Shown piece after piece: positions 10,177-21,802 of a stretch of 64,000 nt of DNA. The stretch comes from Chalara sp. BL73 (taxonomy: Eukaryota > Ascomycota > Leotiomycetes > Helotiales): NCBI GenBank assembly GCA_918026815.1, contig CAKJVC010000117.1, positions 1-64,000 of the forward strand, read 5' to 3'. Below the pieces are notes generated by a model. The model made no database searches and had not been told where the DNA came from. It worked only from the letters and a program-made list of their open reading frames with translations. Position numbers and translations under genes: made by a program. Numbering within the stretch: the stretch's first letter is position 1; every line of letters begins with the position of its first letter.

Positions 10177-12894
10177 ATGTTCATGTACAGTTCCAGTTCC
10201 GATGATGATTCGAGACGACGAGGCCGTCCGAATCCACCACCGCCACTACCTCCGCATCCTTCTCTCCCAAACAACAACAAGAAGACGAAGCGATACCCCC
10301 CGCAGGAAACCATCAACAAGATATGGCAGCGATTCTCAGTCCCACAATTCAGCAAAGCGACAACGATTCTGCCATCTGCCCCGCCTACCTCGTCCGACCC
10401 CTCTAAACTAACACAATCGAGACCCCCGCAGAACAACATTCTTGTATCGGAAGACTTCCAGCGGACTGTGCAAAAATGTCGGACCAAAGTACAGAAACTC
10501 ATAAAAGAATGCAAAAGAATAAACATGCGATATCGAGATCCAAGTTTCGACATTAACTAAAACTTGAAGTTGGAGAAAGGACACTGCCTCAATAGCTTGA
10601 TTAGTGGCAGATTTAAGTTGAACAGCAATACTTTGTCCAATTGGAGTTCGCAGGTACCGAAAGCTGTGAAAAGGGTACATAAGATCTTCGAGAAACCTAC
10701 ATTTTTGGGAAAGAAAAACGTTCCGGCGGATGTCAAGCTGGGAAATCTTGGAGACTGCTGGTTGATAGCAAGCCTAACGGCATTAATGAACATAAAGTTT
10801 AGGATAAAAAGGATCTGTGTAGTGTATAATACCAAAATCGGTATATATGGTTTCGTTTTTCACCGAAATGAAAAATAAATCATATTTATCGTTGATAATA
10901 AACTGTATCTTAAATCTTCTGATTGAGACTCTCCATCCGTACAGCGTCATTTACTGGAGCAAGTTAATAAAAAAAACGTTGAGAAAAAGTACCGGAAGAC
11001 CTACTAAACTGGATCTCAAGCTCTGTTTTTCGCGTATTGCAAAGATCCGAACGAGACTTGGCTGCCGCTTCTTGAGAAAGCATACGCCAAAGCACATAGT
11101 AACTATGCAGCTCTCGGCGGTAGTTAAGTTAGTGAAAAGTTTGAAGACTTTACTGGAGAAGTAACTACTGAATTGCTAACATCTGATATCTTAGATACTA
11201 ATGAATTTTGGAAGAATGAAATCATGAAAGTCAACAAAGAATTTCTTTTTAGCTGCTTTACTGGGCTTCTCGATAAAAAGTATAGTACCAGAAATGGAAT
11301 TTCTGACGGTTATGCGTATGTTATTATGGAAGCACGAGAGCTTTCAACTGGCCAACGGCTGCTGAAGCTTCGAAATCTATAAAGTAAAAGCAAGAAAAGT
11401 AACTAGAAAAGTCTATGGTCTGATGGCAGTAAGGAATTTACACCAAAGGCGCAACTTGAACTGAATTACAAGTTTAGAAATAATAGTGCATTTTGGATAT
11501 TATTTGAAGACTTCTTTTACAAGTATCAACATTTAGACCGAACACGACTCTTTATAGATTCTCCAGACTGGCGCATCACCCAGAAGTGGATCAGCGCGGA
11601 AGTTCTATAGCTTTTTCAATTCAAACAAAAATTCAGAATAGCTTTGACAAAAAATTTACTTGTGGTTTTAGTTCTAAGTTAACTTGATAACAGATATTTT
11701 GACGGACTTTAAGGTCAGTACAGCTTTCGCCTACAATTCCGACTGCACGACGTCGATTCTCCAGAAGAGAAGAATTATATTGTGCGAAGCCATAGAAACT
11801 ATCTTATAGAAAGAAGTGTTGCCACAGAACTGCAGAGCTTGCCAGCAAGTACCTATTCAGTGTTTGTTCAGGTCATAGCACATCGTGACACAAAGGATCT
11901 TTCTGTTAAGGACGTTGTAAAAGCACAGTTAAAAAGAAAGGTTGACAATAACAAACTTGCTCAAGTTAGTGCCATGTATGATCTGGCTCACAGCAAAAGT
12001 GCTGCACATCTGAAAGCCAAGTGTGCAGCTCGAAAAGCCAAAAATAAAGCTAAAGCTCGAGAAGCTGGGATCGCTACATAGAGGAAAAACTGAGAAAAAA
12101 GACATCTTACTCGAGAAATTCTGCGCAAGCAAAACAAAAAGAACCAAGCGAAGCAGGAGACCAAGGAACCTGAGAAAGAGGCGGAAGATATGGGGAAAGA
12201 GGCAAAGAAGCTAAAGGACCAAGCTGTGCAAACTGAAGAAGTCAAGCTAGTACCTCCGGCGAAGGAAGACAAAGGCATTCAGACCGAAAAGCCTTCACAG
12301 CTCGCGAACGCAACGAGCTCAGATGTGAAGCCAGCTAATGACAGAGATATAGCTGTACAGACCGAGAACCTCTCATCTTCGTCCACCATGTCCCAGACTA
12401 CGCCAGAGACACCCAACTCCAACCTCGTCGCAACTTCACCACGGCATTTTAACTGCTACCCGGCACCAACTCCTCCATACAACTGCCGCAGTTCCGCCTC
12501 TCGGCGCCGCTATTCCCGTTGTTCCTCATCTCCACCGTCAGAACAATACCTCGTGATCAACGACGAGTCCAGCGCAAGTCCCATTTCTGACTTCGACGAT
12601 TTCTACAGTGACGATGACCTTACACTATATCCAAGACCCATCGATGGGGGACCAAGTCAGCAGCAGAAGGCTAACAAGGAAAATAAGGATGATGAAGATG
12701 ATAATGAGCCTGAGCCTTGGAATGCTGTGTGTATTATTGGTTTTAAGATTTACAGTAAAGACCAGGGCTTGGAGGCGATGGTATATGACGAGGAATAAGG
12801 GTATGAGAAGCTGAAGATGGAGGAGGGCACGAATGGGGGCGTCAAAGATGATGAGAATCCAGGAGACACGAAGGATAAGTCGGATTCGATTTGA
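10177..12894 (+). pseudogene. Calpain-like cysteine protease (family C2), RIP-style nonsense decay
   Basis: Cytoplasmic calpain-type protease related to fungal PalB/CPP1-like calpains. Frame 1 stays in register for 2.7 kb: proline-rich N-terminus, PPQETINKIWQRF, then the catalytic domain with GNLGDCWLIASL (active-site Cys codon 10756-10758), NETWLPLLEKAYAKAH, ELLTSDILDTNEFW, DWRITQKWISAEV, and an alanine/lysine-rich coiled C-terminus with AVQTEE repeats and WNAVCIIGFKIYSKD. In-frame stops occur near 10558, 10876, 10924, 11005, 11125, 11380, 11404, 11608, 11680, 11710, 12079, 12091 and 12796. The catalytic His (expected DGHAY) is Tyr at 11311-11313, and the NPW loop holding the catalytic Asn is broken. 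No frameshift was needed, and 12094-12795 is free of stops. Ends at TGA 12892-12894 if the 12796 TAA is read through. Confidence 0.9.
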
Positions 12895-13429
12895 AGAATT
12901 AGTTAATGATGGGTTTTTGACGGTGGGTTGAAAATGTTGCGAGGGTTGAGACGATCGCGTCGATATCTCTGAATGCAGTAAGGAGAGACTTCTTGGAGTA
13001 GTCGGTTCGGTGGACTATGACGGATTCTGGGAAGATGCCGGAGGAAGACTTGCGAGTTAAGACTGAGACGGAGAAATTTGATGCGAGGAGGGTGGAGACG
13101 ATGTGCGATACTATGCAGCTTTATATTCCGGGCACTCGTCGCTTTGCCTCCAATGACAATGACAATGACAAGATGCGCATAGAAAATAAATCAAGTGAGG
13201 AAGATTACAGCTTGTGTCAAGGACGCAAAAGTGTGACTGCAAAACTCGCTGCTTGTTGGAAGGATGAACTAAAGCGTTTTCTGACTCTTTTATGATTGGA
13301 TTGAAGACGCTGTTTGTTGACCTTCTCCACTATGCATTGCTCAATTCTGGAAGTCCGAAATCCATTTCTTGATCCAACCACTGACGTCTACTATAAGCCA
13401 TCTCTCGACCTTCTCACACTTTCCCTTGG
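12895..13429. other. Intergenic; one unassigned open frame
   Basis: An ATG-started 92-codon frame (13017-13295, plus) is open but resembles no family I know. It may be a chance frame. Confidence 0.3.
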
Positions 13430-13950
13430 GAGAAGCTTGTCTCCTTGATCTGGTCATTAGATGCGAGATAACGCAGGATTCGGCCTTTGGACGTCAGTTG
13501 CGGAGCTTGTGAATGGGTACTTCATCTCGCCTAATAGCTCGGGAGCAGCTTTGGTCTTTTCGGCTAGTATAGCTATACTTAGGAGCTCTTTGCTCGCATT
13601 AATAGCTTCGAATAGTCCGAGATGGCATCCAATGCATGCTATCGCAATTTGAGCCTGCTTGATGTTTGGTCAATTAGTCTTTGACGTACAGGAAATTGGA
13701 TCCGTCTAGACACTCACCAGTGAACCGAAATGGAAGAGGGTGTTATTTGGAGTCTCAATAGAATATGCAGTCTACGCAAAGAGTCTATCAGCTCTTTGCG
13801 AACTGCTTCATCTGCACTCTTGGCCAGGTTCTGGACGTGCGCAACGAAGGCTTCCCGGTGTGGCCAATAGTTTATCAGTTTTATCAGTTCGGTCCAGTCC
13901 AGTTCGGTCCAGTTCAGTTCAGCCCAGTTTGAGGTTTCACAGTGCGACAA
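13430..13950 (-). pseudogene. O-methyltransferase N-terminal fragment
   Basis: N-terminal dimerisation region of a plant/fungal-type SAM-dependent O-methyltransferase. Minus-strand pieces read SADEAVRKELIDSLR, then (after a one-base frameshift near 13775) YSIETPNNT. A GTGAGT..CAG intron (13655-13717) leads to AQIAIACIGCHLGLFEAIN and AAPELLG. A second putative short intron (GC donor, CTGAC branch, AAAG acceptor) restores GRILRYLASNDQIKET. The SAM-binding half (expected DVGGG motif) is not found below 13430, so the gene is truncated as well as frameshifted. Confidence 0.72.
13868..13935. repeat. Short degenerate tandem repeat (CAGTTCGGTC-like)
   Basis: Variants of CAGTTCGGTCCAGTC, CAGTTCAG and TTTATCAG follow each other for about 65 bp at the 5' edge of the O-methyltransferase fragment. 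They give a spurious Trp-Thr-Glu-Leu repeat on the minus strand. Confidence 0.6.
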
Positions 13951-14054
13951 CTGTGTCCGCGGACATATCTTCGCACCATCTTGGAAATTTCACCACGCGC
14001 GCGCTCGACGCGACTGACGCGCTGGATCGCGCAGGCCTCGACCGAGCACTGTCA

Positions 14055-15636
14055 CTTTAATTAAATAAGCATAAACTTTTAATCGCACTTTTTTAGTTCG
14101 TGTTCTGATTAAGAAGTGCGAATATGTTTTATGCTGGTTTTAGCTATATATAAGCTTTATCAGCTTTGTTTTGGCTTAATTTATTTTTGACTAAATTGCT
14201 TTAGTGCTCGTTTCAAAGTTTATTTGTATTTTTTTTCTACTTTTTTGAAACGGCTCAAATTTCCGGTTTCTGTTTAAAAATAATACACCGAAAACTTTTC
14301 GAAAAAGTAAAAATCCTGTTCGCTTAAAGTCTATTTAAGCAACTTTTGATTTACTTAAATATACAAGTATGTTTTTTGTCGCAGGATTTTTTTGCAATAT
14401 TTCGAGTTTATGTATAGCTTGTAAACTTTGAATCGTTTGCTTTATAACAGCTTTAAAAGTAGATAATTGTATTTAATATTTCGCAAAATTAAAAAACATT
14501 ATTCGGACGATACTTACGGCTCCGGCATAGTATAACAGTCTTAAAACTGTCGTTTTTTTTAAGTAAACCGAAATATATATTTTTTGAATAAGTTAAAAAT
14601 GCTAATAAACTATAAATTTATATTTTAAATTTTTCGCACATTTAACTCCGGTGCTTTTCGCGACAAATGTATAATAGTATCGAAGCAATTGAATCTTAAA
14701 TAATGCTTTTTTAGCTTTATAAACATTCATTTTTTAGCAACAGTTAAACTGATTTTTTAACATTTTACGGATAGCTTTTATAAAAGTTAATTTGTTAAGT
14801 TTATACGAGTTTGCTTTATGTTTTATAACATTTAAATATAATCGGTTAAACTGGCTATTTGTTACTAAGCTTAAAAAACAATTTAAAATACAAAAAAACT
14901 CGAAGCTTTTTTTGCGGCCGGTATTATTATACACCGTTTTTTTTTTCGAGACTTAAAAACTACAAAAGCTTAGTCCGGTCGACCGAAATTAAAAGCTGCT
15001 AAAACTTAATAATAGTTTTTGTTTGCTTAAAGTATTAAAGCTATAATTTAGATTTTTTTCGTTATTACTAGAACTTAATATAGCTAAAAAACAAGCTTTT
15101 GAACTTTGTGTTTTTTTACGAAATCGAAAACTTATTAAAAACCGAATAACGTTTTTTATAATATTAAAAAATAGCTAATATTCCGAAAACGACACTTTAT
15201 TTATTGCAATAGCTTTTTTAGTATTTTTGACTATAATAGCTTACGTTTTAAGTTAACCGAAAACGTTTTTAGTTTATTGTGCGTTTCGCAAAAACGTTTA
15301 CAGTGCACGAAGCGTAAATGCAACAGTTTAGCTAACTGCAGTTAAATGTAATCGATTCGAATACTCGCTGTTTTTATTTTACTTCGTTAACAAATTTACA
15401 TTTTTTTTAAAAACCGAAAACGTATAATATACCGTTAATGAATCGTTTAAAATGCGCAGAAAAATCGTTGCTTTTTTCGTATAAATTTAACTATATTTTA
15501 AACTAGCTTTAACTATATACGAAAAGTTTTGTGTAATTACAGCAACGATTAAACAACAGCAGCAAACTGCTACGTTTTCGTTGTTGCTTTGTTTTACTAC
15601 TTTGTTTAAATTTATTTTTCCGAGCTTTTTATTAAT
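14055..15636. mobile_element. AT-rich transposon relic, left flank of nested Gypsy element
   Basis: Composition drops abruptly to very AT-rich at about 14055. The same texture resumes immediately right of the Gypsy element (21803). The 5-bp duplication shows the Gypsy element inserted into this older sequence. A minus-strand frame at 14734-14934 is open but unassigned, and I could not classify the older element. Confidence 0.5.
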
Positions 15637-15641
15637 ATAAG

Positions 15642-15815
15642 TGTCACGGCACGCGCTGTGGATCTACAGATACAGAGGGCAACGGTGGTGCAATACGAGA
15701 ATCTATAGCTAAAGAAGGAAGAAAAAGCTCGAGAAGAGCAGGCTATATATACACGAGAAGCTCGGGGAGCTCGCCTAATATAGATCACGTGTGCTTGGGA
15801 GCACGCGACGTGACA
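15642..15815 (-). repeat. LTR (transcriptional 3' LTR)
   Basis: Same length as the other LTR. The two differ at about nine positions, all A/G transitions, with no indels, consistent with RIP acting on one copy more than the other. Confidence 0.93.
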
Positions 15816-18152
15816 TCACCCTCTTCTCCGGAAAAAGCTCGCTTTCGAGCTTTAAAAGCACGGCAAGTTACTATTTAAATAGTCGTAATTGTCAATACCC
15901 TTTTCTTATGCCCTAATCCAATTCTCTAGCTTCAAAAGCGGCCTTTCCGCGCTTGGGTTTTGTAAGTAAAACGCTTTTAGCAAATAAGAAGCGTACTTCA
16001 AGTCGGAAGCTAAGTACTACTCGGGGTTTTTTTTTTAGCCTATTCAGCGAGCTTTGTACTTAAGCTTTTCACGTTTTAGCTTACAAGCTAGCACTTTTTT
16101 CAATTCCTACTTCAGCTCGTTTTCGACAACAATTAGCTCAGCTTTTTCCGCAATTTGTCCTGGCAAAAAAGCATTTTTTGCTTTACGCAAGCAATCGGCT
16201 GAAAACACAAAGTGTATTTTTATAAAGCTCGGAAGCTTTAATCGAAAAAAGTGGCTTTTTTGAACAATAATAAGCTAAAAGCTTTTCATTTAAAAATCGA
16301 GCTTAACACTAGGCTGTTCTCTGCGCCAGTTTTTTGCTAGCACATAAACGTAATTATTTACACCGAAATCTACTGATCGGCGGCGCTTATTAGCGCTTTT
16401 AGCGTGAACTTTCTGTGTTTGTTGCAAATATTCTTTAGCTTTTTTCTATGCTTTATGCATTTTTTGCGCGTATGCTTAAGCTTTTTCTCGGTTAAGCTTT
16501 TCTCGCGCGTTTTTTAGTGCTTTTTCCGCAGGCTTCCAGTTTCAAAACGTGTTCAGCTTGTAACTGTATTAAACTTTGAACAAAAACATTATTTCCAGGC
16601 TTTCGTGCAGTAGCGTAAGCTGCGCGTAGTCTACTATAGAAATCAGCTCCGGCCAGTCGTTTTAATAGTAATTAATAAAAGGCCTAAGCCGTAAATCAAT
16701 GTATTAGTTAACAATTTCTGTTTAGCCGTTTGTTTAAAAGTAATATACTGTAAAAAGCTTTAGCTTTACTTTTAGAATGCGCGTAAACTCGTTCCAAAAC
16801 AACGAAATAAACTAAAAGTTTTTGTTTGACACTATTGTTTAAAAAGCTTCGTAACGGCAATAAATACGCTCGATGTACATACGAGCTATATTTCGAGCAT
16901 TTGCCGACTTCGAACAAAAAATCGATACCGCTTGTTCGCAAAATTTATCGACTACTACAAAAAAGTTGTTGTAGCTGTTTTTTGCCGCAGGGAACGACTT
17001 ATAATTTATAAACACGTGCTGCTATAGCCGGTCGAGAATCGGAAGCGAGTGCAAATAGCCAAGCGTGCAGTTACGTAGTACTATTGCTTTTCGGCATGCT
17101 TTATATAAATAAACATAGTTAAACACGTCGCTTAAAAAATTTTTCTACTAATAGTTTTAAGCAACAAAAAGCTTCGTTTTAAAAATTCCTAAGTGCACTG
17201 TCGACACTTAAACATAAACTTCATTCAAGAACTAAGCGCGAAGCGTTTTTTCAGTCGGCACTACAAGCTTTTTTTGCCACAAAAGCAGCTCGTTTTTCAG
17301 TTCTCAGTTTTAAGCTTTAGCACGAGCTTAAGCACGCATAAACTTCAGCTCGGTGCTTTTTTTGTTTGCTCCGAGCAACTAGCTTACTAGATTAAAGTTT
17401 CCGGGAGCAAAGCGATCTTTTTTTGAACGCTCGGCTTAGCTTTCGAGTACAACTACAGGCAACTAAGCTAAAATACGAGCATTTACTCGGTCGAGGCTTA
17501 GTAAAACTTAGTTGCGAGTCTTTTTTTTTAAAGCGTTCTAAAAAGCCACGTTTTGCTTTTTTCTTGTTAAAGCATCCGCTTTTTCGTTAGTTTTCTTTGG
17601 ACAGTACATAATATTGAAATAAAACTCAGAAAACATTTTTGTTTAACGAGCTTAGCAAGCATTCAGCGTTTTGCTTGTTATAAAATACTCGAATGCTTTG
17701 TGGTCAGTAAGCACCTGAATAGAAAAAGTAGTGCTCGCTAAGTCCGCTCGCTACTGTGTCAGCAAACGTACAATAACTAGTATTTTTTTGTCGTGCATTT
17801 AGTAATTAAGCTTCGCAAGTGCTATAGTTTTCAAGAAGTACTTTACAAAAAGCTATAAGTTTTCAGAGCTTTTGCGTTGTAAAAGCACTTTTGCTACAAC
17901 TTCGTCGCTCGCGTTTGTTTTTACTAAGCTTTTAAGCTCGTAGTTGTAATACTGCAGCACGAAAACAGCTGTTAAAAACTTTTTAAGCAACGCAAATGCT
18001 TTTTAGCAGTTTTTGTTAAACTTAAAAAAAACATTTTTTTTTGTGAGCTGTATTAAAAAAAATGCTAAGCGCTTGTAATTTTTGATAAAACGCCGGTAAA
18101 AATTGCAAAATCCTAGAAATGACTATACGCTGCGCATATTAGTTAGCTGAGC

Positions 18153-18398
18153 TTAAAAAGTAATAGCCGAAATCTTTTCAAAGTTTATTTCGATGCTTTT
18201 TGTTGTAACTATAAAGCTTAAATACTTAGTACAAGTTACGTAAAACTCTGTTTTCCGAATATTTACTTGCAAGCCGGCAGTTTGTAACCGGTCGAAAACT
18301 TTGCGGACATGTTTTACGTGCTCGCGCTTGCTGTTTAAAAAAATCAAAATATTATTTAAGTAAATTGTGCAAAAGTTATTTAAATAGTCGAAAAGCAC
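18153..18398 (-). pseudogene. Ty3/Gypsy reverse transcriptase fragment
   Basis: Translation shows IYLNNILIF, SKREHVKHVRKVFDRLQTAG, LQVNIRKTEF, and TKYLSFIV, matching the palm of Gypsy reverse transcriptases. The catalytic YLDD is YLNN: both Asp codons read AAT (18351-18356), each one G-to-A change from GAT. Part of the element at 15642-21797. Confidence 0.9.
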
Positions 18399-20083
18399 GC
18401 TGTTTATATACTTCTAATACGTGGCCGAGCTGTTTGTCAAACTAAAAAAAAACACTTTGCACTTGTAAAAGCCGTAGCGCGTACAAAACGTTGTAAGCTT
18501 TTCTGAGTTAGGATTTATGCGTATGCAGTAAAACGCTTAGCGAATATTAAGCTTAGTGTAGATTTTAGCTTTCGCTAAACGTACTAATGTTTTGTTAATC
18601 AAAAAAAGCGAGTATTGATTTTTCCGAGTAATCGAATTAAGCTTGCGGTAATTAATACAAAAGCGGAAGTTTCTATTTCTTTTTTTGACAAAAAAGACTA
18701 AAAACGTAAAAAAAACTTAGCTTTCGGCAATAAAGCTTTTACTCAAATTTTCGAGCAAATACTTTTTGACAGCGAAAAGCTTTTTTGTAGTTATTTTGTA
18801 AAAAAAGCTGTAGCTCAAAAAATTTGGCTTTGTAAGCTCGATTTTGTGGTTTACTTCAAAACGCAACGGAAGCAATTTGTCGGAAGCTTTTTTCGAAAAC
18901 GCATTAAAACGATCTCGATAAAACTTAGAAACTTTGGCTTAAACAAAAGCTTCGTTTTTACTGTAATCCAGCTTTTTTATTAACACGTAGTTTTCCGAAT
19001 TAAAAAAGTTGCGAGTTTAGATTTTCCGTTTTTTTAAAATTTGATCGATTTTATACAAGCTTGTTGCAAACACCAAATTGCTTTTTCGACGCGTGTAAAG
19101 CGTAAACGCGAGTGCGCTAATAAGCGTTACATCTACGCTTAGCAAAGTCTTGTCGACAGCTGTTTTCGCCGAAATAGCGAGCTTAATGCTGTTTTGTTTC
19201 GAAAACAGAAATAGCTGCTAAAACTTGGTTAGTGCTAAAAAAACAACTAGTAGCTCGAGCGCTTCACGCTGGCGAGTAAAAAGCGCGCAAGCATCGTACT
19301 GAAAGCTGGGGCGCGCGCGAGTTTCGCGCTGGGGGGTAAAAAACGCTTAAGCTTTGTCGGTATTACTAAAAAGCGCTCGAGCTTCGTGCTGAAAAGTGGA
19401 AAGCTTTTCCAGCACTGGCTTCGAGAGCTCGTCGAGCTAAAAAAGCTTTGCTAAAATCGAAAAGACGATCAAAAGCTTTTGCACACGGCGTTGTAAAGCT
19501 TCGCGCTTAGCAATAGCTTGCTTTGCGTCGCGCTTGTCCGCATTTTCCTGTGCGCTCTCGTCGGGCGCTTGAAGAGCGAGCGAAGATTAAGTAACAAGAA
19601 TAAGCCTGTCGAAGGATTCTGTAGAAAAAAAGCAGTCCGGCCACTTAATAATTCTATTTTTAACACTTAACTAAGCGTTTTATTGTTTTAGCTACTTACG
19701 CTTAATAATCACGTTGTAAAAACTCAGATTAGCAATAAAAAAAAACTGTTCCGAAAAACGTTTTTCGTCGACAGCAAAAAAAAGTAATATAACGTCGGTA
19801 ATAAACTTCGCGCGCTCGCTGTCGAAGCTTTTTACTTTAATAAAAAAAAGAAATTAGAAACGTCGAGCTCCGCACTTAATAATCAGCTGCTCGGTCAGCA
19901 AACTGTAAATTAAAAAAAAAGCGTTTACTTTAGTGTCGATAAAGCCAAAAGTGCTGTAACAATATCTATTTTTTATTAAACTACAAGAAATTGTAAAAGC
20001 ATTTCCGTCTATAAAACGACGTAAGTCGAGAATAGCACGATTTTTATTCTTTTTTTTAGTACGCTCTGAAAAAAAGACTTTTT

Positions 20084-20296
20084 TCAAAGCTTTTCTTTTC
20101 TCGACTCTTCTTTATTTTCCGAGCTTAAACTAAGCGACTCTAGTCCTGCAAAGTCTTTCGCCAGGCCTAAAAAGCTCAGCTTTAAAAGCTTCAGCGCCGT
20201 GTTTAGCTTGCGCGGCAAAAGACAGCCTGTAGCGTAATAGCCTAGTTTTTCGCAGTTGTAGTATATGTTTGCAACTGCTACTTTTAAAGTTGACAA
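20084..20296 (-). pseudogene. Gag zinc-knuckle region
   Basis: YYNCEKLGYYATGCLLPRK corresponds to a retroviral-type CCHC knuckle (C-x2-C-x4-H-x4-C). The first Cys and the His are both Tyr, changes produced by single G-to-A steps. The rest of the frame is Ser/Glu/Lys-rich. Confidence 0.82.
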
Positions 20297-20452
20297 GCGT
20301 TCTTTGCTTGAAAAGGCCGAGCTTTAACGAGCTGGAAATAAAGTAGCGGCAGTTAGACTTTTGCTCGGCTTTTGGCTTTTCCGGAATGTGCTAACAATAG
20401 CCTGAATAAGAAATTGCCGAAATGAAAATTGCTAAAAAAAAGATTGTCGAGC

Positions 20453-20803
20453 TTAGCGGGTACAGATCCGCTGCTTAGCTGTTACCGAGTTCTGGTACAC
20501 GCCGTAAGCCAAGCTACAAAAACTAGCAAAAGTAAGTTTAGTTAATCGACAAATAAAAGCTAGTTGTAATTGAAAGCTCGGCTTTAGCTTCTGGAACATG
20601 TTTTCTTGCCGCTTCGAAACTAGGATGTTAGCTTTATTTGCACAAAAAAAGAACTTGTACTTAAACTTAGCGAAGCTTTTTGAATTTGTTATATAAAACT
20701 TGTAGTATTCTTTCCGCTGCTCGATTTGTTCGTTAGCGTCGACTATGCTTATAATAAGCGTTTCGAGCATTTTATCCACAGTTGTGTAAAGTATAAGCGA
20801 CAA
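20453..20803 (-). pseudogene. Gag-like capsid region
   Basis: Open 116-codon frame just upstream of the zinc knuckle in the Gypsy element, with helix-rich sequence (EQIEQRKEYYKFY, SFAKFKYKF). Assigned as Gag by position and texture rather than by a clear motif. Confidence 0.55.
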
Positions 20804-21623
20804 ATAGCTTATTTTGTTTACTAAAAAGCTTTAAGCTAAGCTTATTGTTCCTCGAAATAAATAATTCATTTTGTCTTGCTTAGTTTCGTACATTTTTAAG
20901 TAACGCCGGAAAAAGCCGAATAGCTGGATTTTTCAACTTTTGTAAGTAGGATTTATTTCGTCGTCGAGCTTTTAAATATTCCTGACACGAGCAAAAATAG
21001 AAAAACAAGCGAAGCGTAGCGTCTCCACTGTTATTTCCCGCTTTACCGTACGGAAAGAAGTGTCCGAGTTTAAAGGCTGAATAAGAAGTAATTCCGAAGT
21101 AAACTTGCTTTTTGTTGCTAACTGTTTTTTCAGGTCGACGAACTGCGCAGCTTGTAGTCGCGCTTGCTTTTTGCTAGAGGCCAGCTTTTCTTGTATTTGC
21201 TGTAAAGTAGCCTGTATTGCTATTATAGCAAGGTTCTCCGAAAATAATAGTCTTGCTTCGTTGTTTTAAAAAGAGCCGAAGTTTTGAGCGTGTAGTGCTC
21301 CCGAAGTAGTTGCGGCTGCTTTGCCTTTAGCACCGCGTTTTGTGCCGGTAGCGTTAGCCATTGTCGTGCTTGTAACAAAATAACAAAATAAATGAATTAA
21401 AAGATAAATATAGTATCGAGAGCTCTCTGATTGCGCGGAGCGTAAACTGATAAGCCGCGACTTTTTCGGAAAAAAAGGAAATAAGCGAGCGCTGCTGTAA
21501 GTCGTCGAGAGCTCCTCGAGCTTCCGGTACGATATTCTATCTTTCGTAAAAGGTAGGTATTCGAGCTTCCTCAGGAGAATATTAAGCCTTCCCAGGCTGT
21601 TGATTAAAAAAAGCTATAAATAA

Positions 21624-21797
21624 TGTCACGGCACGCGCTGTGGATCTACAGATACAAAAGGCAACGGTGGTGCAATACGAGAATCTATAGCTAAAGAAGG
21701 AAGAGGGAGCTCGAGGAGAGCAGGCTATATATACACGAGGAGCTCGGGGAGCTCGCCTAATGTGGATCACGTGTGCTTGGGAGCACGCGACGTGACA
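21624..21797 (-). repeat. LTR (transcriptional 5' LTR)
   Basis: 174 bp copy with the same TGTCACG/CGTGACA ends as the left LTR, followed by the ATAAG duplication. It retains more G at the variable sites than its partner. Confidence 0.93.
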
Positions 21798-21802
21798 ATA
21801 AG

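Larger units (their letters stand above)
15642..21797 (-). mobile_element. Ty3/Gypsy LTR retrotransposon, complete ends, RIP-inactivated
   Basis: Two 174 bp LTRs (15642-15815, 21624-21797), each TGTCACG...CGTGACA, bound a 5.8 kb interior. A perfect 5-bp target duplication ATAAG lies at 15637-15641 and 21798-21802. A purine-rich tract (minus strand, GGAGAAGAGGGTGA) abuts the LTR at 15816, so transcription is on the minus strand. Coding remnants in order on minus: Gag (20803-20453), CCHC knuckle (20296-20084) and reverse transcriptase (18398-18153). Integrase-like frames may lie near 16.9-16.7 kb but are not clear. Stops are frequent throughout. Confidence 0.93.

Noticed and set aside
10113..10553. 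146-codon minus frame over the calpain N-terminus
   Set aside because: The plus strand carries recognisable calpain sequence. The minus frame has no family.
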